From Chryseobacterium sp. JAH (GTDB lineage Bacteria; Bacteroidota; Bacteroidia; Flavobacteriales; Weeksellaceae), in NCBI RefSeq assembly GCF_001507335.1, contig NZ_LMAH01000006.1, positions 62,001 to 126,000 of the forward strand: a DNA stretch of 64,000 bases. The letters are read 5' to 3'. A program made the translations under genes and the position numbers. Every line of letters begins with the position of its first letter. Positions within the stretch are counted from its first letter, which is position 1. Below the pieces are notes generated by a model that saw only the letters and a program-made list of their open reading frames with translations, was not told where the DNA came from and made no database searches. Of this stretch, positions 35,246 to 44,507 are shown piece after piece.

Positions 35246-35330
35246 AAAAAGATATTTAATTGACGACTTTTTTTGACATTATTATATAGTTTGATTTTAT
35301 CTGTAAAGGTCTTGTACACCTTAAAACAGC

Positions 35331-35363
35331 AACCTTACAAATGGAAAATTTGTAAGGTTTTTT
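35331..35363 (+). terminator. Intrinsic terminator after the toxin-antitoxin region
   Basis: AACCTTACAAAT (35331-35342) pairs with ATTTGTAAGGTT (35348-35359) and ends in T. The remaining bases between 35246 and 35518 hold no gene. Confidence 0.75.
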
Positions 35364-35518
35364 ATGTTAAAAAAAAATAGATTAATAGACATTAATAACA
35401 AATATGTCGCTGTCTACGGAGATAGAATTCTAATAACATATCTTTACTAAAACATTTCGCTCCTCTGAATCAAAGTATACTTCGATATCTATTTTTTTAG
35501 TTAGTTGATTTCTAAGAA

Positions 35519-36730
35519 TTATTTTACAGGCGTTCTGAATTCCCCATACCCCAACAATCCGTCATAATTTCTTCCAAATGGCTTGTAGTATAAAAATGCC
35601 TGATACAGATTTTCTGTCTGCCAGAAATTCCCGTTGATCTCTCCCAAATTCAATGAACCATCAGCTTCTTTCGTTGCAAGAATGTAGTTGTAGAAACCTT
35701 GTTTCAGGAAAATTTTTGCGACATACTGTTTCTTCGCTGCGTCATATATCATCTGTGATTCTTTGCTGGCTTTAAAATCATTAAATCCTCCCAAAATATA
35801 AAGCTCTTTTTCCATAGAATCAGAATCTAGAGAAAAATGCACCCAAGAATAATCTGCTTCTCGCTCTGCATTTCTTTCCAATCCTAAATCATTTCTTCGG
35901 TAATAAAAAGCACCATTGACGTCTGGCTGATATTGATAGTTTAAGGGATATGCCCAAACAGGATGAAGATAAGTATGATTGATACCGTCTTTCAAACCCG
36001 TTTCTTGTACCATGTCTGCCGGCATGTTCATATTCTTATTATCAAAATAATAAAATTCATTATTCCCTGGAAATACTATACTCATCTGCTGAAACAAAAT
36101 CTGACTTCCCAAAGTAGAGCTTGGTTTAAGATTTTTGATGGTCATATTCTGATTGTTATTCTGCATCACATTCAGCGTCATAGAATTGACATTTGAAGAC
36201 AAATCACCACCTTTAGAAGTCGCCTGCACTTCTACCCTTTGGTTAACGTTGGGATTTCTTGCGTCCGCAATTCTTGAAATATTTAGAGCTAAATTTGCCT
36301 GATCTTCCACTAAAGAAAATCTTTTGGTAAAAAGTGGTTTGTCAGCAGAGTCTTTATAAACAATGATTTCAAAATTTCCAGAAATCTTAGGTCTGATTTT
36401 ATCATTTGGAAAACTCAGTTTATAATGAGTGTATGGCTGTAGTGTGTTGAAAGAATATTCAAACTGATCAAGCAAGGCATTCATACTTCCCGTTGCAATT
36501 TCAGTGAAGAAAAGATTATCGTCCTGCCAGTTTCTGTCGTAATGCCTAATGGTGTACCTGTAGATAGTACTTGAATTGGTCAAATCATCAAAACTTAAAA
36601 CCAACTGCTGATTCATACTGATCACCGGCGTTTCGTCGTTCGTCTGAGGATTAAATAGCTGTACACTTTGAATGTTCTGCCCGAAAGCTAAAGAACCTAA
36701 ACTGAGTAAAAATATCTGCAACGTTTTCAT
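35519..36730 (-). CDS. Type IX secretion system plug protein (DUF5103 family)
   Basis: The 403-residue protein has a signal peptide (first 17 residues, ending AFGQ) and the long beta-rich domain of the DUF5103/T9SS plug family: IYRYTIRHYDRNWQDDNLFFTEIATGS at about 57-83, QFEYSFNTLQPYTHYKLSFPN and a C-terminal PFGRNYDGLLGYGEFRTPV. In flavobacteria the plug is the periplasmic protein that can close the T9SS outer-membrane channel. The two sorting-domain proteins in this window would pass through that channel. Confidence 0.85.
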   Translation of the reverse strand: MKTLQIFLLSLGSLAFGQNIQSVQLFNPQTNDETPVISMNQQLVLSFDDLTNSSTIYRYTIRHYDRNWQDDNLFFTEIATGSMNALLDQFEYSFNTLQPYTHYKLSFPNDKIRPKISGNFEIIVYKDSADKPLFTKRFSLVEDQANLALNISRIADARNPNVNQRVEVQATSKGGDLSSNVNSMTLNVMQNNNQNMTIKNLKPSSTLGSQILFQQMSIVFPGNNEFYYFDNKNMNMPADMVQETGLKDGINHTYLHPVWAYPLNYQYQPDVNGAFYYRRNDLGLERNAEREADYSWVHFSLDSDSMEKELYILGGFNDFKASKESQMIYDAAKKQYVAKIFLKQGFYNYILATKEADGSLNLGEINGNFWQTENLYQAFLYYKPFGRNYDGLLGYGEFRTPVK

Positions 36731-36764
36731 TATGACGAAGATAACGAATCTCTAAAGAATATCG

Positions 36765-36772
36765 TATTTTTG
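36765..36772 (+). promoter_or_regulatory. -7 box of the MBL hydrolase promoter
   Basis: TATTTTTG matches TAnnTTTG, 19 bases before the ATG at 36792 and divergent from the plug gene. Confidence 0.45.
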
Positions 36773-36791
36773 ATAAAAAAATATTCAGAAT

Positions 36792-37430
36792 ATGTTTCAA
36801 ATACAGGCCTTCGTGTTCAATTTTGCGAGTGAAAATACTTATGTTCTTTTTAATGAAAATAAAAATGCATGGTTGATTGACCCTGGAAATATGAATGAAC
36901 AGGAAACGCAGGCAATTTCAAATTTCATCTCTGAAAATGATTTAAAAATCCAGAAAATACTCTTGACACATGCTCATATTGACCATGTTTTGGGTTTACA
37001 GTGGGCTTCTGACACATTTAAAGTTCCTGTGACGATGCATCAGGAAGATCAGGAAGTTTTAGATATGCTTCAGGCAAGCGGAGCAAGGTTTGGTTTTCAA
37101 ATCCCTGCGGTAAAAGTTGAAACCGAATATATAAATGAAGGTCATGAGATGGATTTCGATGGAGAAAAATTTAAAATTTATCATGTTCCTGGACATTCTC
37201 CGGGCAGTGTTGTTTATCATAATGAAACTCAGAAATTCATAATTTCAGGTGATGTTTTATTTGAAGGAAGCATCGGAAGAACCGATTTATACAAAGGAAA
37301 TTATGAGCAATTGATTGAAGGAATTAAAACAAAGCTTTTTGCATTGAATGAAGAAACACAGGTTTTTTCAGGGCATGGAAATCCTACGACGATTGGTTTT
37401 GAGAAACAGTACAATCCTTTTTTGAGATAA
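36792..37430 (+). CDS. MBL-fold metallo-hydrolase
   Basis: The 212-residue cytoplasmic protein is of the metallo-beta-lactamase fold. The metal motif THAHIDH (HxHxDH), the later HVPGHSPGSVVYH and ISGDVLFEGSIGRTDLYKG give the two-metal site, and SGHGNPTT supplies the last His. The layout is closest to glyoxalase II-like hydrolases (thioester hydrolysis), but the substrate is not established. Confidence 0.93.
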   Translation: MFQIQAFVFNFASENTYVLFNENKNAWLIDPGNMNEQETQAISNFISENDLKIQKILLTHAHIDHVLGLQWASDTFKVPVTMHQEDQEVLDMLQASGARFGFQIPAVKVETEYINEGHEMDFDGEKFKIYHVPGHSPGSVVYHNETQKFIISGDVLFEGSIGRTDLYKGNYEQLIEGIKTKLFALNEETQVFSGHGNPTTIGFEKQYNPFLR

Positions 37431-37455
37431 AAAGACGAACGAAATATCACGAAAG

Positions 37456-38043
37456 ATGTATCTCTTCAAAAAAACTAAATTTTCATTATTAAATGATGCA
37501 ATTCAAAATCCAAAGAATTGCAAAAAACTAAGTCTAATATTTATAAAACACAATCTAAAGCATGAAGGTGCTATCTTTTCAAAATTAGTAAACCTAAAAG
37601 TATTAGAGATTCAAGCTGATCCAATCATTTATGATTTGGATGATTTTGAACTTCCTGAAGAAATAGCCAACTTAAAAAAATTAAAAAAAATTTCACTTCT
37701 AAATCTTCCATTCCAAACCTTTCCTCAATGGACAACTAATATAAAGTCATTAAAATATTTAATGATTAGAGGAAATAAAATAAGTTCAATTCCTGATTCA
37801 ATATGTCAATTACACAATTTAAAAACGCTGCGTATTGAAAACTGCAAACTGAATAAATTACCTACAACATTGAGTCAAATGCAAAACTTAAGAATTTTAG
37901 GACTTAGTGATACAGACCTAATAGATCTGAGTCCAGAGTTATTTCCTAATAATTTAAAAGAAATAAACTTATCTGGTAGGCAAAAATACGAGCTACATGA
38001 ATTAGAAAATTTAAAAAATACAATGAAAAAAACTAAGATATAG
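37456..38043 (+). CDS. Leucine-rich repeat protein
   Basis: The 195-residue protein carries five or so leucine-rich repeats (LKKLKKISLLNLPFQTFPQW, IKSLKYLMIRGNKISSIPDS, LHNLKTLRIENCKLNKLPTT, MQNLRILGLSDTDLIDLSPE), which normally form a curved protein-binding surface. No signal peptide or other domain is seen. It begins 25 bases after the MBL gene and may share its transcript. Confidence 0.82.
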   Translation: MYLFKKTKFSLLNDAIQNPKNCKKLSLIFIKHNLKHEGAIFSKLVNLKVLEIQADPIIYDLDDFELPEEIANLKKLKKISLLNLPFQTFPQWTTNIKSLKYLMIRGNKISSIPDSICQLHNLKTLRIENCKLNKLPTTLSQMQNLRILGLSDTDLIDLSPELFPNNLKEINLSGRQKYELHELENLKNTMKKTKI

Positions 38044-38120
38044 CCTAGTTTTTCACTTTGCACAAGTTATCTTTTCCTAATCCGAACGTATAAAACTTTC
38101 AAATTATAATAATACACCTA

Positions 38121-38160
38121 AAAACAAAAACCGCCAGAATAATCTGACGGTTTTTGTTTT
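38121..38160. terminator. Bidirectional terminator
   Basis: A long stem (38121-38138 with 38143-38160, one mismatch) with A and T runs on both sides separates the LRR gene (+) from the thioredoxin-like gene (-). Confidence 0.8.
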
Positions 38161-38177
38161 ATTATGAATTAAAATAT

Positions 38178-38732
38178 TTATTTCCATTTAATATTACAAC
38201 CCATGCTTGGACGTTGAATTTCTTCCTGTGGTTCACCAATTAAAAGATTTTCAAAAGCGATAATCAAATCTTCACCGGTCACTTCTTTATGATTTCCCGG
38301 TCTCGAATCATCCATCTGGCCTCTGTAAATTAAATCTAATTTATCGTCAAAGAAAAAGAAATCAGGAGTACAAGCTGCGTCATACGCTTTTGCAATCGCC
38401 TGGCTTTCGTCATACAAATATGGAAAATCAAATTTTCTTTCAATCTGAAATTCAATCATTTTTTCCGGAGAATCTGCAGGATATTTCTCTACATCATTTG
38501 AACTGATGGCGATAAATTCGATCCCCGCCTCATTATAATCTTCATATAATTCTGTCAGTTTATCGATGACGTGAAGCACAAACGGACAGTGGTTGCATAT
38601 AAAAAACACCAAAGTACCTTTTTCACCTTTTAAATCATCTAATGACTGAACTTCATTGCTTTTTGAAGGATTCGGAAGTTCAAAAAACGGCGCTTTGGTA
38701 CCTAATGCCAACATATTTGAGGGAGTATTCAT
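38178..38732 (-). CDS. Thioredoxin-like (AhpC/TSA-type) redoxin
   Basis: The cytoplasmic protein is about 184 residues from the ATG at 38732; the 38753 start would add seven residues. It has the thioredoxin fold, with LVFFICNHCPFVLHV carrying a CxxC (CNHC) pair, then FIAISSNDVEKYPADSPE and CTPDFFFFDDKLDLIYRGQMDDSRPGN, typical of this family. It probably reduces disulfides or peroxides; substrate unknown. Confidence 0.9.
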   Translation of the reverse strand: MNTPSNMLALGTKAPFFELPNPSKSNEVQSLDDLKGEKGTLVFFICNHCPFVLHVIDKLTELYEDYNEAGIEFIAISSNDVEKYPADSPEKMIEFQIERKFDFPYLYDESQAIAKAYDAACTPDFFFFDDKLDLIYRGQMDDSRPGNHKEVTGEDLIIAFENLLIGEPQEEIQRPSMGCNIKWK

Positions 38733-38929
38733 ATCTTCTTTATTTGCATACAAAGATAAAGATTTCTTTTAGTAGTTACTAAAAACAATAATTAATTGAG
38801 TTAGACTATTTAATCTATTAATTTTTACAATAATTAAATAATAGTGTACCTCAATACCCATTCTATCAGCAGTCCGCTAATTATCAAAGTTATTCAACTT
38901 CTTTGTCATAAATTAAATTTAAAAAATTA

Positions 38930-38962
38930 TTTGGTTAGTATGCATAAATGTTTGTAGTTTTG
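38930..38962 (+). promoter_or_regulatory. tetR promoter
   Basis: TTTG (38930-38933) and TAGTTTTG (38955-38962) are 21 bases apart. The operator starts on the very next base. The ATG is at 38988. Confidence 0.65.
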
Positions 38963-38975
38963 CTAACACTGTTAG
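38963..38975. promoter_or_regulatory. TetR operator copy 1, CTAACACTGTTAG
   Basis: This is a perfect 13-base palindrome (CTAACA-C-TGTTAG) at the predicted transcription start of tetR, so the gene is likely autorepressed. The core TAACAcTGTTA recurs three times after tetR. Confidence 0.75.
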
Positions 38976-38987
38976 TAAAATAAAATC

Positions 38988-39584
38988 ATGGGATTACATG
39001 AACGTCGTCAAAGAGAAAAAGAATCTATCCGTGCAAATATTTTGCAGGCTGCATTTACTTTGGCTAAAACTGACGGTTGGGCTTCACTTTCAATTCGTAA
39101 AATCGCTGATGCTATAGAATATAGTGCCCCAGTTGTGTACGATCACTTTGAAAACAAAGAAGCTATTTTATACGAAATCTCTATCAATGGTTTTCATTGT
39201 CTGCAAATAGATTTACTAAAAGCTCAAAAAAAACATGAAAGTCCGGAGGATCAGTTGATCGCAATTGTAGATGCTTATTGGAATTTTGCCTTTAAAAATA
39301 AAGAGTATTACCAATTGATGTTTGGTTTGGGAATGCAGTGTAGCGGAAAAGGTTTAATGAAAGAAGAGTTTTCTTCTTTTCAGGATATGATTTACGACTG
39401 TACTTTTGAAATTATTAAGAAGAAAGGTTCAAACCCAGATAATGCATGTCACTCTTCTCACGCTTTGTTCTCTGCAGTTCACGGATTGATTTCGATTATG
39501 ATGATGAGAAATGATGATATTCCTTCAACAATGAATAAAACAACATTAGACGAAACAGTTTCGGCCTTTATTAAATCTTTGTAA
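38988..39584 (+). CDS. TetR/AcrR family transcriptional regulator
   Basis: The 198-residue protein has an N-terminal TetR helix-turn-helix (about 10-58: RANILQAAFTLAKTDGWASL and IRKIADAIEYSAPVVYDHFENKEAI), followed by a C-terminal helical ligand domain (about 80-195). It is directly upstream of a complete RND efflux operon on the same strand and surrounded by matching palindromic operators, so it very likely represses itself and the pump until an inducer binds. The inducer is unknown. Confidence 0.93.
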   Translation: MGLHERRQREKESIRANILQAAFTLAKTDGWASLSIRKIADAIEYSAPVVYDHFENKEAILYEISINGFHCLQIDLLKAQKKHESPEDQLIAIVDAYWNFAFKNKEYYQLMFGLGMQCSGKGLMKEEFSSFQDMIYDCTFEIIKKKGSNPDNACHSSHALFSAVHGLISIMMMRNDDIPSTMNKTTLDETVSAFIKSL

Positions 39585-39604
39585 ATTTTTTTTGAACCAA
39601 AAAT

Positions 39605-39615
39605 TAACACCGTTA
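39605..39615. promoter_or_regulatory. TetR operator-like copy 2, TAACACCGTTA
   Basis: It differs from the core palindrome TAACACTGTTA by one base and lies 21 bases after the tetR stop. Confidence 0.5.
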
Positions 39616-39728
39616 GGAAACTTAACACGAAATAGTTTACTCTTTTCTTATTTAAAATAAAAAATAAATATCTTATACAATGAAACATAATTTCTTTACT
39701 CTAATCCTTGCGATTCTATTTCCTTATC

Positions 39729-39743
39729 ATTAACACTGTTAAT
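39729..39743. promoter_or_regulatory. TetR operator copy 3, ATTAACACTGTTAAT
   Basis: This is a perfect 15-base palindrome containing the core TAACAcTGTTA, 125 bases after copy 2. A short ORF (ATG at 39680) ends inside it. Confidence 0.7.
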
Positions 39744-39853
39744 AAAAAAAACACTGTAACAACAATGATATTTATAAAACAAACTTAATACCGCAATTAT
39801 GAAAACATCAAAATAATCTTCACACAAATTCTGTTATTTTTTTTCTTGTTTAT

Positions 39854-39864
39854 TAACACTGTTA
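39854..39864. promoter_or_regulatory. TetR operator copy 4, TAACACTGTTA
   Basis: This is a perfect 11-base core palindrome, about 124 bases after copy 3 and 72 bases before the adaptor gene's ATG. The 352 bases between tetR and the adaptor gene hold only these sites and mini-ORFs. Confidence 0.7.
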
Positions 39865-39936
39865 GAAATAATAACGCAAATTTAATATAATACAACATTA
39901 CTCAATCTAACACTTCATTAAAAAATAAAACTTACA

Positions 39937-41097
39937 ATGAAAACAACCGCAAAAACAAAATTAATCGTACTTATATCGAGTATCATTTTTTTACAAAGTT
40001 GCACAAAAGCGGCAGAAGGCACTAATGCTGCTCCACCCGCTCCAGAATTACCCGTATTTACCGTTACTACGTCACCCGCAACTATTTACCAAGAATTCCC
40101 TACCGCATTGGAAGGAAAAAACAATGTGGAAATCAGATCGCAGGTTGACGGATATTTAGATAGAATATATGTAGAAGAAGGTGCTTATGTAAGAGCCGGA
40201 CAAGCATTATTTAAAATTGATTCCAGAGCTTACGGAGAGCAGATGAACATGGCTAACGCTAATTTACAGGTTGCCAATGCCAATATTCAGAAAGCTAAAG
40301 TTGAGGTTGACAGACTTCAGCCGTTAGTTGCTGCAAAGGTAGTTTCTGATGTACAACTGAGAACTGCAAAAGCCAATTATGCCGCAGCCGTTGCAGCAGG
40401 ATCACAGGCAAAAGCTTCAGTTGGCGGAGCTAGAATCAACGTAGGATTTACAACTATCACAGCACCAGTTAGTGGTTACATTGGAAGAATTCCTTACAAA
40501 AAGGGAAGTTTAATTTCAAGAACAGATGCCAATCCGTTGACCATGTTATCAGACATCAGTGAAATTTATGCTTACTTCTCTTTAAGTGAATTGGATTTCA
40601 TTGGTTTCCAGAAAAAATATCCGGGAGCGACCTTAAACGAGAAACTGAAAAACATGCCGATGGTAGATTTGGTTATCGCAGATAATACCACTTATCCTGA
40701 AAAAGGTAAAATGAGCATTGTAGACGGACAGTTTGATAAAACCACAGGTGCAATCAGCGTTCGCGCAGTATTCCCTAATGCAAACGGAGCTTTGAGAACA
40801 GGAAATACAGGTAGAGTTCGTATGCCACAGTTATTTGTCAACACGTTGGTTATTCCTCAGGAATCAACCTTTGAAATACAGGATAAAGTCTACGTTTATG
40901 TAGTCGGGAAAGATAAAAAAGTAACCTCAAAACCTGTAACGATCTCAGGAAAAACAGAAAGCTATTACTTTATTTCTGAAGGAGTTGCTGCAGGTGACAA
41001 AATCGTTTACACAGGAATCGGAGCGTTGAAAGATGGGGTTACCATTCAGCCGAAAGCGATTTCTTCTGACAGTCTTTTAAGAGCGAGACCTTTGTAA
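39937..41097 (+). CDS. RND efflux periplasmic adaptor (membrane fusion protein)
   Basis: The 386-residue lipoprotein (signal ending IIFLQSCTKAAEG) is the adaptor that bridges pump and outer-membrane channel in the periplasm. The HlyD/MexA layout is complete: the biotinyl-lipoyl-like EIRSQVDGYLDRIYVEEGAYVRAGQALFKID (about 67-97), a coiled-coil hairpin (about 100-165), the second lipoyl half TITAPVSGYIGRIPYKKGSLIS, then beta-barrel and membrane-proximal domains. It opens the tripartite operon, 66 bases before the pump gene. Confidence 0.95.
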   Translation: MKTTAKTKLIVLISSIIFLQSCTKAAEGTNAAPPAPELPVFTVTTSPATIYQEFPTALEGKNNVEIRSQVDGYLDRIYVEEGAYVRAGQALFKIDSRAYGEQMNMANANLQVANANIQKAKVEVDRLQPLVAAKVVSDVQLRTAKANYAAAVAAGSQAKASVGGARINVGFTTITAPVSGYIGRIPYKKGSLISRTDANPLTMLSDISEIYAYFSLSELDFIGFQKKYPGATLNEKLKNMPMVDLVIADNTTYPEKGKMSIVDGQFDKTTGAISVRAVFPNANGALRTGNTGRVRMPQLFVNTLVIPQESTFEIQDKVYVYVVGKDKKVTSKPVTISGKTESYYFISEGVAAGDKIVYTGIGALKDGVTIQPKAISSDSLLRARPL

Positions 41098-41163
41098 AAA
41101 GCGTTAAACTTTTAATACAAAAGTCAGAAAAGCGTTTAAACAACATTAAAAAATAAACTTCTT

Positions 41164-44100
41164 ATGTTAAAAAAATTCATAGATAGACCGGTACTTTCTA
41201 CGGTTATCTCCATAATATTGTTGCTGTTGGGAGCGATGTCGGTTTTCAACCTTCCGATTACGCTGTTTCCCGATATCGCACCGCCGAGCGTTCAGGTGAC
41301 GGCATTTTATCCGGGAGCGAATGCAGAAGTTGTTGCCCGTTCCGTGGCTGTTCCTATTGAAGAAGCCGTGAACGGTGTTGAGAATATGACGTACATGACG
41401 TCTAACTCAAGTAACGACGGATCCATGACTCTGAGTGTATTTTTCAAGCAAGGTTCTGATCCGGATAATGCAGCGGTCAATGTTCAGAACCGTGTTTCAA
41501 AAGCAATGAGTCAGCTTCCGCAGGAGGTTGTACAGGCTGGAATTTCGACGCAGAAAGTTCAGAACAGTATGATTATGTTTATGGGATTGTCAAGTGATGA
41601 TCCAAAACAATATGACGAACTTTTCTTACAGAATTATTTGAAAATCAACGTAATTCCGCAGATACAGCGTATTCCGGGAGTTGCTCAGGCGCAGGTTTTC
41701 GGAACGAGAGATTATTCGATGAGACTTTGGCTGAAACCAGACCGTTTGGCGGCTAATAATCTTTCTCCACAGGAAGTTTTAGCAGCAGTAAAAGATCACA
41801 ACTTAGAAGCTGCTCCTGGTCGTCTGGGACAGGGAAGCAAGGAAACTTACGAATATATCTTAAAATATAAAGGTAAGTTAAATAAAAATGCAGACTACGA
41901 AAACATCGCCATCAAATCAAACAGTGACGGTTCGTTTTTAAGATTAAAAGATGTTGCAAGAGTAGAATTTGGTTCTTATACATACACCGCAGCCAACAGA
42001 ATGGACGGTAAGCCTGTAGCAGGATTTGCCATTTTACAGACTGCAGGTTCTAACGCCAACGAAATTTTAACTGATATTGAAAAGCAGGTTGAGCAAATGA
42101 AAACTACCCTACCTAAGGGAGTTGAGCCAATCATTATGTACAATTCAAAAGACTTTTTGGATGCCTCGATTCATCAGGTTGTGGAAACCTTGATCATTGC
42201 ATTTATCTTGGTATTTATTGTAGTGTATATTTTCCTTCAGGATTTCAGATCTACATTAATTCCAGCGATTGCCGTTCCGGTAGCAATTATCGGTACATTC
42301 TTTTTCCTTCAGATGTTTGGCTTCAGTATCAATATGTTGACATTGTTTGCCTTGGTACTCGCAATTGGAATTGTAGTGGATGATGCGATTGTCGTTGTGG
42401 AAGCCGTCCATTCAAAAATGGAGCAGACAGGAATGCCAGTCGAACAGGCAACTACGAACTCAATGAGTGAAATTTCGGGAGCAATTATCTCTATTACTTT
42501 AGTAATGTGTGCGGTGTTTATTCCGGTTGGTTTTATGCAGGGTCCTGCGGGAGTTTTCTACAGACAGTTTGCCTTTACTTTGGTGATTGCGATTATGATT
42601 TCAGCGGTTAATGCATTGACTTTGAGTCCGGCTTTATGTGCTTTATTATTAAATGATCCTCAGGGAGAATATGGTGAACATGGTCAGAAAAAAGGTTTTG
42701 GAGCGAAGTTTTTCAACGCTTTCAACAAGAGCTTCAACAACATGACCAGAAAATACATTTACAGCCTTAAGTTTTTAATTAAAAATAAATGGGTTGCCGT
42801 TACAGGTTTAGCGTTGATCACAGCAGCAAGTGTTTTCTTGATTAATAAAGCTCCAACAGGATTTATTCCAACAGAAGATCAGGGATTTGTTTTATACGCA
42901 GTGAATACGCCTCCTGGAAGTTCATTAGACAGAACGCACAGAGCCACTGAACAGATTGATAAAATCATCAACGGTGAAAAAGCCAAAAACCATCTTTGGG
43001 TAGCCGATGGAATGAACTTTATCAGTAATTCTAACGCTTCTCCGTATGCTGCAGGCTTTATTAAACTGAAAGATTATGAAGACCGTGGCGAAGTGAAAGA
43101 TCCCGATCAGATAGCAGCTGCCTTAACAGGGAAAGTTGCCCAAGTAAAAGATGCCAACGCATTTTTCTTCAACTTCCCTACCGTACAAGGTTTTGGTAAC
43201 GTTTCAGGGTTTGAATTTATGTTGCAGGATAAAACCAACGGTTCGTTTGAGCAATTGGGAACCACAACTCAGACGTTTATCGGTGAATTGATGAAGCGTC
43301 CTGAAATTGCTTTTGCATTTACAACGTACGCAGCAGGAAATCCTCAATATACAATTGATGTAGATACAGATAAAGCCAATCAGTTAGGAGTTTCTGTAAC
43401 CGAATTGATGCAGACGATGCAGATTTATTACGGAAGTAGTTTCGTTTCAGACTTCAACAGATTCGGAAAATATTACAGAGTAATGGCTCAGGCAGATATT
43501 CCTTACAGAACTGATGCGAATTCTATGGAAGGAATTTATGTTAAAAATAAAACCGGCGAAATGGTTCCTGTAAAGACTCTAGTGACTTTAAAAAGAACTT
43601 TTGGACCAGAAACGGTTTCAAGAAACAACTTATTCAACGCCGTAACTATTAACGGAACTCCAAAACCTGGTTACAGTACCGGAGACGCCATTAAAGCAGT
43701 AGAAGAAGTTGCCCAAAAATCACTTCCTCGTGGATATGGTTACGAATGGACAGGAATCACCCGTGAAGAAATCAAAACCGGTGGACAGACTGCTTTTGTA
43801 TTTATGCTAAGTATCTTGTTTGTGTACTTCTTATTGGCAGCTCAGTATGAAAGTTACATTCTTCCTTTTGCGGTTATTTTAACCATACCAACAGGTATAT
43901 TCGGAGTATTTGCTTTCACAGGATTGGCAGGAATTGATAACAATATTTACGTGCAAGTTGGATTAATCATGCTCGTCGGATTGTTGGCGAAAAATGCGAT
44001 TCTGATTGTGGAATTTGCCGTTCAAAGAAGAAAAGCAGGAAAGACATTGATTGAATCTGCTCTTCAGGCTTCGAGATTACGTTTGAGACCAATTTTAATG

Positions 44101-44346
44101 ACTTCATTTGCTTTCATCATTGGTATGTTACCATTAGTTTGGACTCAAGGTGCAGCAGCAAAAGGAAATCACTCTATCGGAATCAGTACCGTTGGTGGAA
44201 TGTTTACGGGGGTTGTCTTCGGGATTTTCATCATTCCGGTGATGTATGTGATTTTCCAGTATTTACATGAAAAAATGCCAAGCAGAAAAAATAAAAGACT
44301 TCAAAGACAAAAACTGGAGGAAGAACTTTTAGCAACAGTACATTAA
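41164..44346 (+). CDS. RND efflux pump inner-membrane permease, HAE1 family
   Basis: At 1060 residues this is a full-length AcrB/MexB-type proton-driven drug pump. It has twelve membrane helices (TM1 at about 10-30; TM2-6 at about 340-475; TM7-12 at about 545-1030) and two large periplasmic loops. TM4 carries the proton-relay Asp pair (GIVVDDAIVVVEAV) and TM10 the partner Lys (GLLAKNAILIVEFA). The hydrophobe/amphiphile subclass is indicated by the HAE1 layout, for example TPPGSSLDRT in the second porter loop. It exports drugs or toxic lipophiles through adaptor and channel; substrates are unknown. Confidence 0.96.
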   Translation: MLKKFIDRPVLSTVISIILLLLGAMSVFNLPITLFPDIAPPSVQVTAFYPGANAEVVARSVAVPIEEAVNGVENMTYMTSNSSNDGSMTLSVFFKQGSDPDNAAVNVQNRVSKAMSQLPQEVVQAGISTQKVQNSMIMFMGLSSDDPKQYDELFLQNYLKINVIPQIQRIPGVAQAQVFGTRDYSMRLWLKPDRLAANNLSPQEVLAAVKDHNLEAAPGRLGQGSKETYEYILKYKGKLNKNADYENIAIKSNSDGSFLRLKDVARVEFGSYTYTAANRMDGKPVAGFAILQTAGSNANEILTDIEKQVEQMKTTLPKGVEPIIMYNSKDFLDASIHQVVETLIIAFILVFIVVYIFLQDFRSTLIPAIAVPVAIIGTFFFLQMFGFSINMLTLFALVLAIGIVVDDAIVVVEAVHSKMEQTGMPVEQATTNSMSEISGAIISITLVMCAVFIPVGFMQGPAGVFYRQFAFTLVIAIMISAVNALTLSPALCALLLNDPQGEYGEHGQKKGFGAKFFNAFNKSFNNMTRKYIYSLKFLIKNKWVAVTGLALITAASVFLINKAPTGFIPTEDQGFVLYAVNTPPGSSLDRTHRATEQIDKIINGEKAKNHLWVADGMNFISNSNASPYAAGFIKLKDYEDRGEVKDPDQIAAALTGKVAQVKDANAFFFNFPTVQGFGNVSGFEFMLQDKTNGSFEQLGTTTQTFIGELMKRPEIAFAFTTYAAGNPQYTIDVDTDKANQLGVSVTELMQTMQIYYGSSFVSDFNRFGKYYRVMAQADIPYRTDANSMEGIYVKNKTGEMVPVKTLVTLKRTFGPETVSRNNLFNAVTINGTPKPGYSTGDAIKAVEEVAQKSLPRGYGYEWTGITREEIKTGGQTAFVFMLSILFVYFLLAAQYESYILPFAVILTIPTGIFGVFAFTGLAGIDNNIYVQVGLIMLVGLLAKNAILIVEFAVQRRKAGKTLIESALQASRLRLRPILMTSFAFIIGMLPLVWTQGAAAKGNHSIGISTVGGMFTGVVFGIFIIPVMYVIFQYLHEKMPSRKNKRLQRQKLEEELLATVH

Positions 44347-44360
44347 TAATAAATGATTAA

Positions 44361-44483
44361 CAAAACTTTGAGATCTGAAATTCGCACAAAATTTTTTCTT
44401 CAAATTTAATTTTTAAGATTTTCTAAAACAAGCAGAATATTTTCTCCTACTAAAGACAACTTTGCTTATCACTCAAAGTTTTG
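44361..44483. repeat. 12-bp inverted repeat in the pump-channel intergenic gap
   Basis: CAAAACTTTGAG (44361-44372) and CTCAAAGTTTTG (44472-44483) are perfect reverse complements 99 bases apart. A long hairpin or a regulator-binding pair is possible; function unknown. Confidence 0.55.
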
Positions 44484-44507
44484 TGATCAATTTAAATATA
44501 TAGCCTT

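Noticed and set aside
39680..39733. 17-codon mini-ORF (signal-peptide-like start) as a real gene
   Set aside because: Too short and ended inside an operator; treated as part of the operator array finding rather than a CDS.
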